Assembly (NCBI GenBank): GCA_937883885.1
Contig: CAKZXL010000453.1
Location: forward strand, 1 to 7,248
Reading direction: 5' to 3'
DNA length: 7,248 nt
Origin: an uncultured Aquincola sp.
GTDB taxonomy: Bacteria; Pseudomonadota; Gammaproteobacteria; Burkholderiales; Burkholderiaceae
Below, piece after piece: positions 5,046-7,248 of the stretch. The notes under the pieces are model-generated. The model saw only the letters and a program-made list of their open reading frames with translations. It did no database searches and had not been told where the DNA came from. Position 1 is the first letter of the stretch, and every line of letters begins with the position of its first letter. The position numbers and the translations under genes are program-made.

Positions 5046-6722
5046 ATGCCGACACCCAGCACTGCCGCTACGGCCGCTTCTGCGGGCCTCGCGCCCACCC
5101 ACCTGGCCTCCCGCTATTGGCTGGACGCACTGTGGCGCGCCACTGCGGCGGCGGACACGCTGCGCGAACGTGCAGCCAACATGAGCGCGCACGAGGCCGC
5201 GGGCATGCCGCCCCTGCTGCACTTCGAGTCCGAGCCGGTGGCGGACGGACGGGAGCTCGATCCGCCGTCGAACTACCGGCTGCTGCGCGTCACGCGTTGC
5301 GGCACCGACGCACTCGAGAAGCACGTGCGCAAGGGCGCCGCACCGGTGATCGTGGTCGACCCGCGCGCCGGGCATGGCCCCGGCATCGGCGGCTTCAAGC
5401 GCGATTCCGAAGTCGGCATGGCGCTGCTCGAAGGCCACCCGGTCTACTTCGTCGTCTTCGATCCGGAGCCAGTCGACGGACAGACGATGGGGGCCGTCGT
5501 GCAGACGCTGGCGGCCTTCATCGACATCGTTGCCAAGCGCCATCGCGGCAAGGCGCCGATCGTCTACGGCAACTGCCAGGGCGGCTGGGCGATCACGCTG
5601 GCCCTGTCGCATTGCGAGCATCGCGCGGCGCTGGCGGTGCTGAATGGCTCGCCGCTGTCGTACTGGGCGGGCGAGCGCGGCATCAACCCCATGCGCCTGC
5701 TCGGTGGTTTCACCGGCGGCGTCTGGCCGGCGCACTGGATGTCGGACCTGGGCAACGGGCGCTTCGACGGTGCCTGGCTGGTGCAGAACTTCGAGGCGCT
5801 GCGGCCCGAGGGCGTGTTCCGGAAGTACGACACGCTCTTTGCGCAACCGGAGGCCGAGCACGACCGTTTCCTGGAGTTCGAGCGCTGGTGGAACGGCTTC
5901 TACCAGCTGGCCCGCGAGGAGATGCTGGCCATCGCCGGTGAGCTGTTCGTCGGCAACCGTCTCGAGGACGGGGAGGTCGTGGTCGACGGCCATTGCCGTG
6001 CCGACCTCAAACGCATCGGGGCGCCGCTGGTGATCTTCAGCTCCTACGGCGACAACATCACGCCGCCGCACCAGGCGCTGGGCTGGCTCAAGGAAGTGTT
6101 TGCGACGACCGAGGACCTGGTGGCCGCTGGCCAGCGCGTCGTCTACCTGCTGCACAAGCAGGTGGGCCACCTCGGCATCTTCGTGTCGGCGGGCGTGGCG
6201 CGGCGCGAGCACCGCGCCATCCTGCACCACGCCGGAACGATCCAGGACCTTGCGCCCGGCCTCTACGAGATGGTTCTCGACGATGCCGCCACGGGCGATG
6301 CCGCCACGGGCGCCCGCTTCGAAGCGCGCCGCCTCGAGGATCTGCCGTTTGACGCCAACCCGGCTGGATTCGACCGGGTGCAGGCGCTGTCCGAGGCCGC
6401 CGAGCGTGCCTACGCGCAATGGGTCTCGCCGTGGGTCCGCATGGCGGTCACGCCGGAATCGGCACGCCTGCTGCGCGAACTGCATCCGATGCGGGTCAGC
6501 CGACAGATCTGGTCGGAGAAGGCAACGCCGGCCCTGGCCTGGCTGCCGTGGACGCAGCAGTGGCTCGACCAGTGGGGCGCGCACGACCCGGATCGCACCG
6601 CCAACCCCTGGTACCAGCTGGAGCGCGTCGGTGCGGACGCGTGCGCCCAGGCCTGGGAGTCGTGGCGCACGAGCCGCGACCTGTGGGCCGAGGTGGTGTT
6701 CCAGCAACTTTATGCCCGCTGA
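5046..6722 (+). CDS. DUF3141 family protein, PHA-synthase-like Cys hydrolase
   Basis: A 558-residue protein matching the DUF3141 family, alpha/beta hydrolase relatives of poly-hydroxyalkanoate synthase (PhaC). Landmarks: YWLDALWR near residue 24, DPRAGHGPGIGGFK (105-118), the nucleophile elbow GNCQGGW with Cys177, LSYWAGERGINPMR, FERWWNGFY, Asp336 in YGDNITPPHQALGW, and His375 in VGHLGIFVS. Cys177-Asp336-His375 matches the PhaC triad order. No signal peptide, so cytosolic. Whether it polymerises or hydrolyses an acyl-CoA or polyester is not known for the family. The ATG is 6 nt after the HMA stop, with only a weak ribosome binding site, suggesting coupling; a later ATG at 5181 would remove conserved N-terminal residues. 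Why it sits in a copper operon is unclear. A 15-bp tandem repeat lies in the C-terminal third. Confidence 0.88.
   Translation: MPTPSTAATAASAGLAPTHLASRYWLDALWRATAAADTLRERAANMSAHEAAGMPPLLHFESEPVADGRELDPPSNYRLLRVTRCGTDALEKHVRKGAAPVIVVDPRAGHGPGIGGFKRDSEVGMALLEGHPVYFVVFDPEPVDGQTMGAVVQTLAAFIDIVAKRHRGKAPIVYGNCQGGWAITLALSHCEHRAALAVLNGSPLSYWAGERGINPMRLLGGFTGGVWPAHWMSDLGNGRFDGAWLVQNFEALRPEGVFRKYDTLFAQPEAEHDRFLEFERWWNGFYQLAREEMLAIAGELFVGNRLEDGEVVVDGHCRADLKRIGAPLVIFSSYGDNITPPHQALGWLKEVFATTEDLVAAGQRVVYLLHKQVGHLGIFVSAGVARREHRAILHHAGTIQDLAPGLYEMVLDDAATGDAATGARFEARRLEDLPFDANPAGFDRVQALSEAAERAYAQWVSPWVRMAVTPESARLLRELHPMRVSRQIWSEKATPALAWLPWTQQWLDQWGAHDPDRTANPWYQLERVGADACAQAWESWRTSRDLWAEVVFQQLYAR
6282..6311 (+). 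repeat. 15-bp tandem duplication inside the DUF3141 gene
   Basis: GATGCCGCCACGGGC occurs twice in a row, with no mismatch, encoding DAATG DAATG (residues 413-422). It keeps frame and lies in a linker-like stretch after the catalytic His, so it is probably a recent slippage duplication without harm to the fold. Confidence 0.85.
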
Positions 6723-6753
6723 CGGGCCGACCGACCGTCACGAGGAGCCCACC

Positions 6754-7245
6754 ATGAGAACCATCCCGCTGCCAGCGACATGCCGGCGTTTCGCGGCCAG
6801 CACGTGGCTGTTGCTGCTGCTGGCCACGATGCTCAGCCCGGCGCTGGCCCAGAGCCGGCTGGAGCGGCCCGGCGTCACCCTCTACTGGGGGCTCGTGCCG
6901 GCCGCGGTCGTGGCGGACAAGCACGCGCTGGCCGAACTGCACGGCGGTCCGCCCAAGGGCGGCGGCCAGGTGCACCACCTCGTCGTGGCGCTCTACGACA
7001 GTGCGAGCGGGGGTCGCATCGAGGACGCGGTCGTGCGCGCGCAGCTCAGCGAAACCGGCATCGTCGACGAGCCGGCGAAGTATCTGCTGCCGATGAAGGT
7101 CAACGACCAGGCCAGCTACGGCCAGGTCTTCGGCGTGGCCAAGGATGGTCCGTACCGCTTCCGGGTCTGGGTGCGGCTGCCGCAGCGCACCGACGAGATC
7201 GAGTTTGCGGCCCAGGCGTGGTCACCGCACCGCAACGAGCGCTGA
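6754..7245 (+). CDS. Exported beta-rich protein, function unknown
   Basis: A 163-residue protein with GAGGAG 6 nt before the ATG. The signal peptide runs to residue 32 (hydrophobic WLLLLLATMLSPALA, cleavage after ALA), so the mature protein is periplasmic. The mature part reads as alternating strands: YWGLVPA, a loop with HGG (63-65) and KGGGQVHHLVVALYD (His74, His75), then RIEDAVVRAQL, YLLPMKV and YRFRVWVRL, ending near SPHR. This is like the small immunoglobulin-type folds of YtkA/FixH-like or P19-like exported proteins in metal and cytochrome gene clusters; I hold that only loosely. The His residues and Met113 could bind a metal. The gene starts 31 nt after the DUF3141 stop and closes the visible operon. 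Confidence 0.8.
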   Translation: MRTIPLPATCRRFAASTWLLLLLATMLSPALAQSRLERPGVTLYWGLVPAAVVADKHALAELHGGPPKGGGQVHHLVVALYDSASGGRIEDAVVRAQLSETGIVDEPAKYLLPMKVNDQASYGQVFGVAKDGPYRFRVWVRLPQRTDEIEFAAQAWSPHRNER

Positions 7246-7248
7246 GGG

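Noticed and set aside
4344..6707. A 787-codon open frame on the - strand opposite the DUF2933, HMA and DUF3141 genes
   Set aside because: It lies opposite three well-supported genes. It is Arg/Ala/His-rich with no domain, signal or TM pattern, as expected of antisense frames in GC-rich coding DNA.

Overview
The window is GC-rich DNA with dense, mostly co-directional coding. It looks like a beta-proteobacterium (Burkholderiales-like). That placement is inferred from the GC-rich third positions, a recognisable CopK (best known from Cupriavidus metallidurans) and gene families common in that order. I see no tRNA, rRNA, transposase, CRISPR array or integrase. The content is that of an accessory metal-handling (copper) region.

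Left block (1-2877, + strand): the last codons of an upstream ORF; a 65-aa single-pass membrane protein with a very basic tail; an exported 128-aa protein of unknown function with a DYCWMW signature; an alpha/beta hydrolase with a complete Ser-Asp-His triad; and an MgtC/SapB-DUF4010 multi-pass membrane protein. The last two overlap at a TTGA junction, so they are probably translated together.

Middle (2878-4108): copK lies on the - strand, convergent with the left block. Its divergent intergenic region (3227-3550) holds an 18-bp perfect palindrome. It is followed on the + strand by a secreted His/Cys-containing protein (NCLDFCEKSS motif), a strong hairpin terminator, and a leader with no adenine for 43 nt.

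Right block (4109-7245, + strand): a tight run of five genes. These are a small exported His/Met/Cys protein, a DUF2933 two-TM protein with a His/Gly tail, an HMA copper-chaperone-like protein with a Cys-rich tail, a DUF3141 (PHA-synthase-like Cys-hydrolase) protein, and an exported beta-rich protein. Gaps are 6-31 nt.

The probable theme is periplasmic and membrane copper binding and trafficking: CopK as periplasmic Cu(I) buffer, the HMA protein as cytosolic carrier, and several poorly known small His/Met/Cys proteins. The DUF3141 enzyme and the left-block hydrolase/DUF4010 pair do not have an obvious metal role, and they are the least explained parts. No known regulator gene (copRS, cueR) or efflux ATPase lies inside the window.
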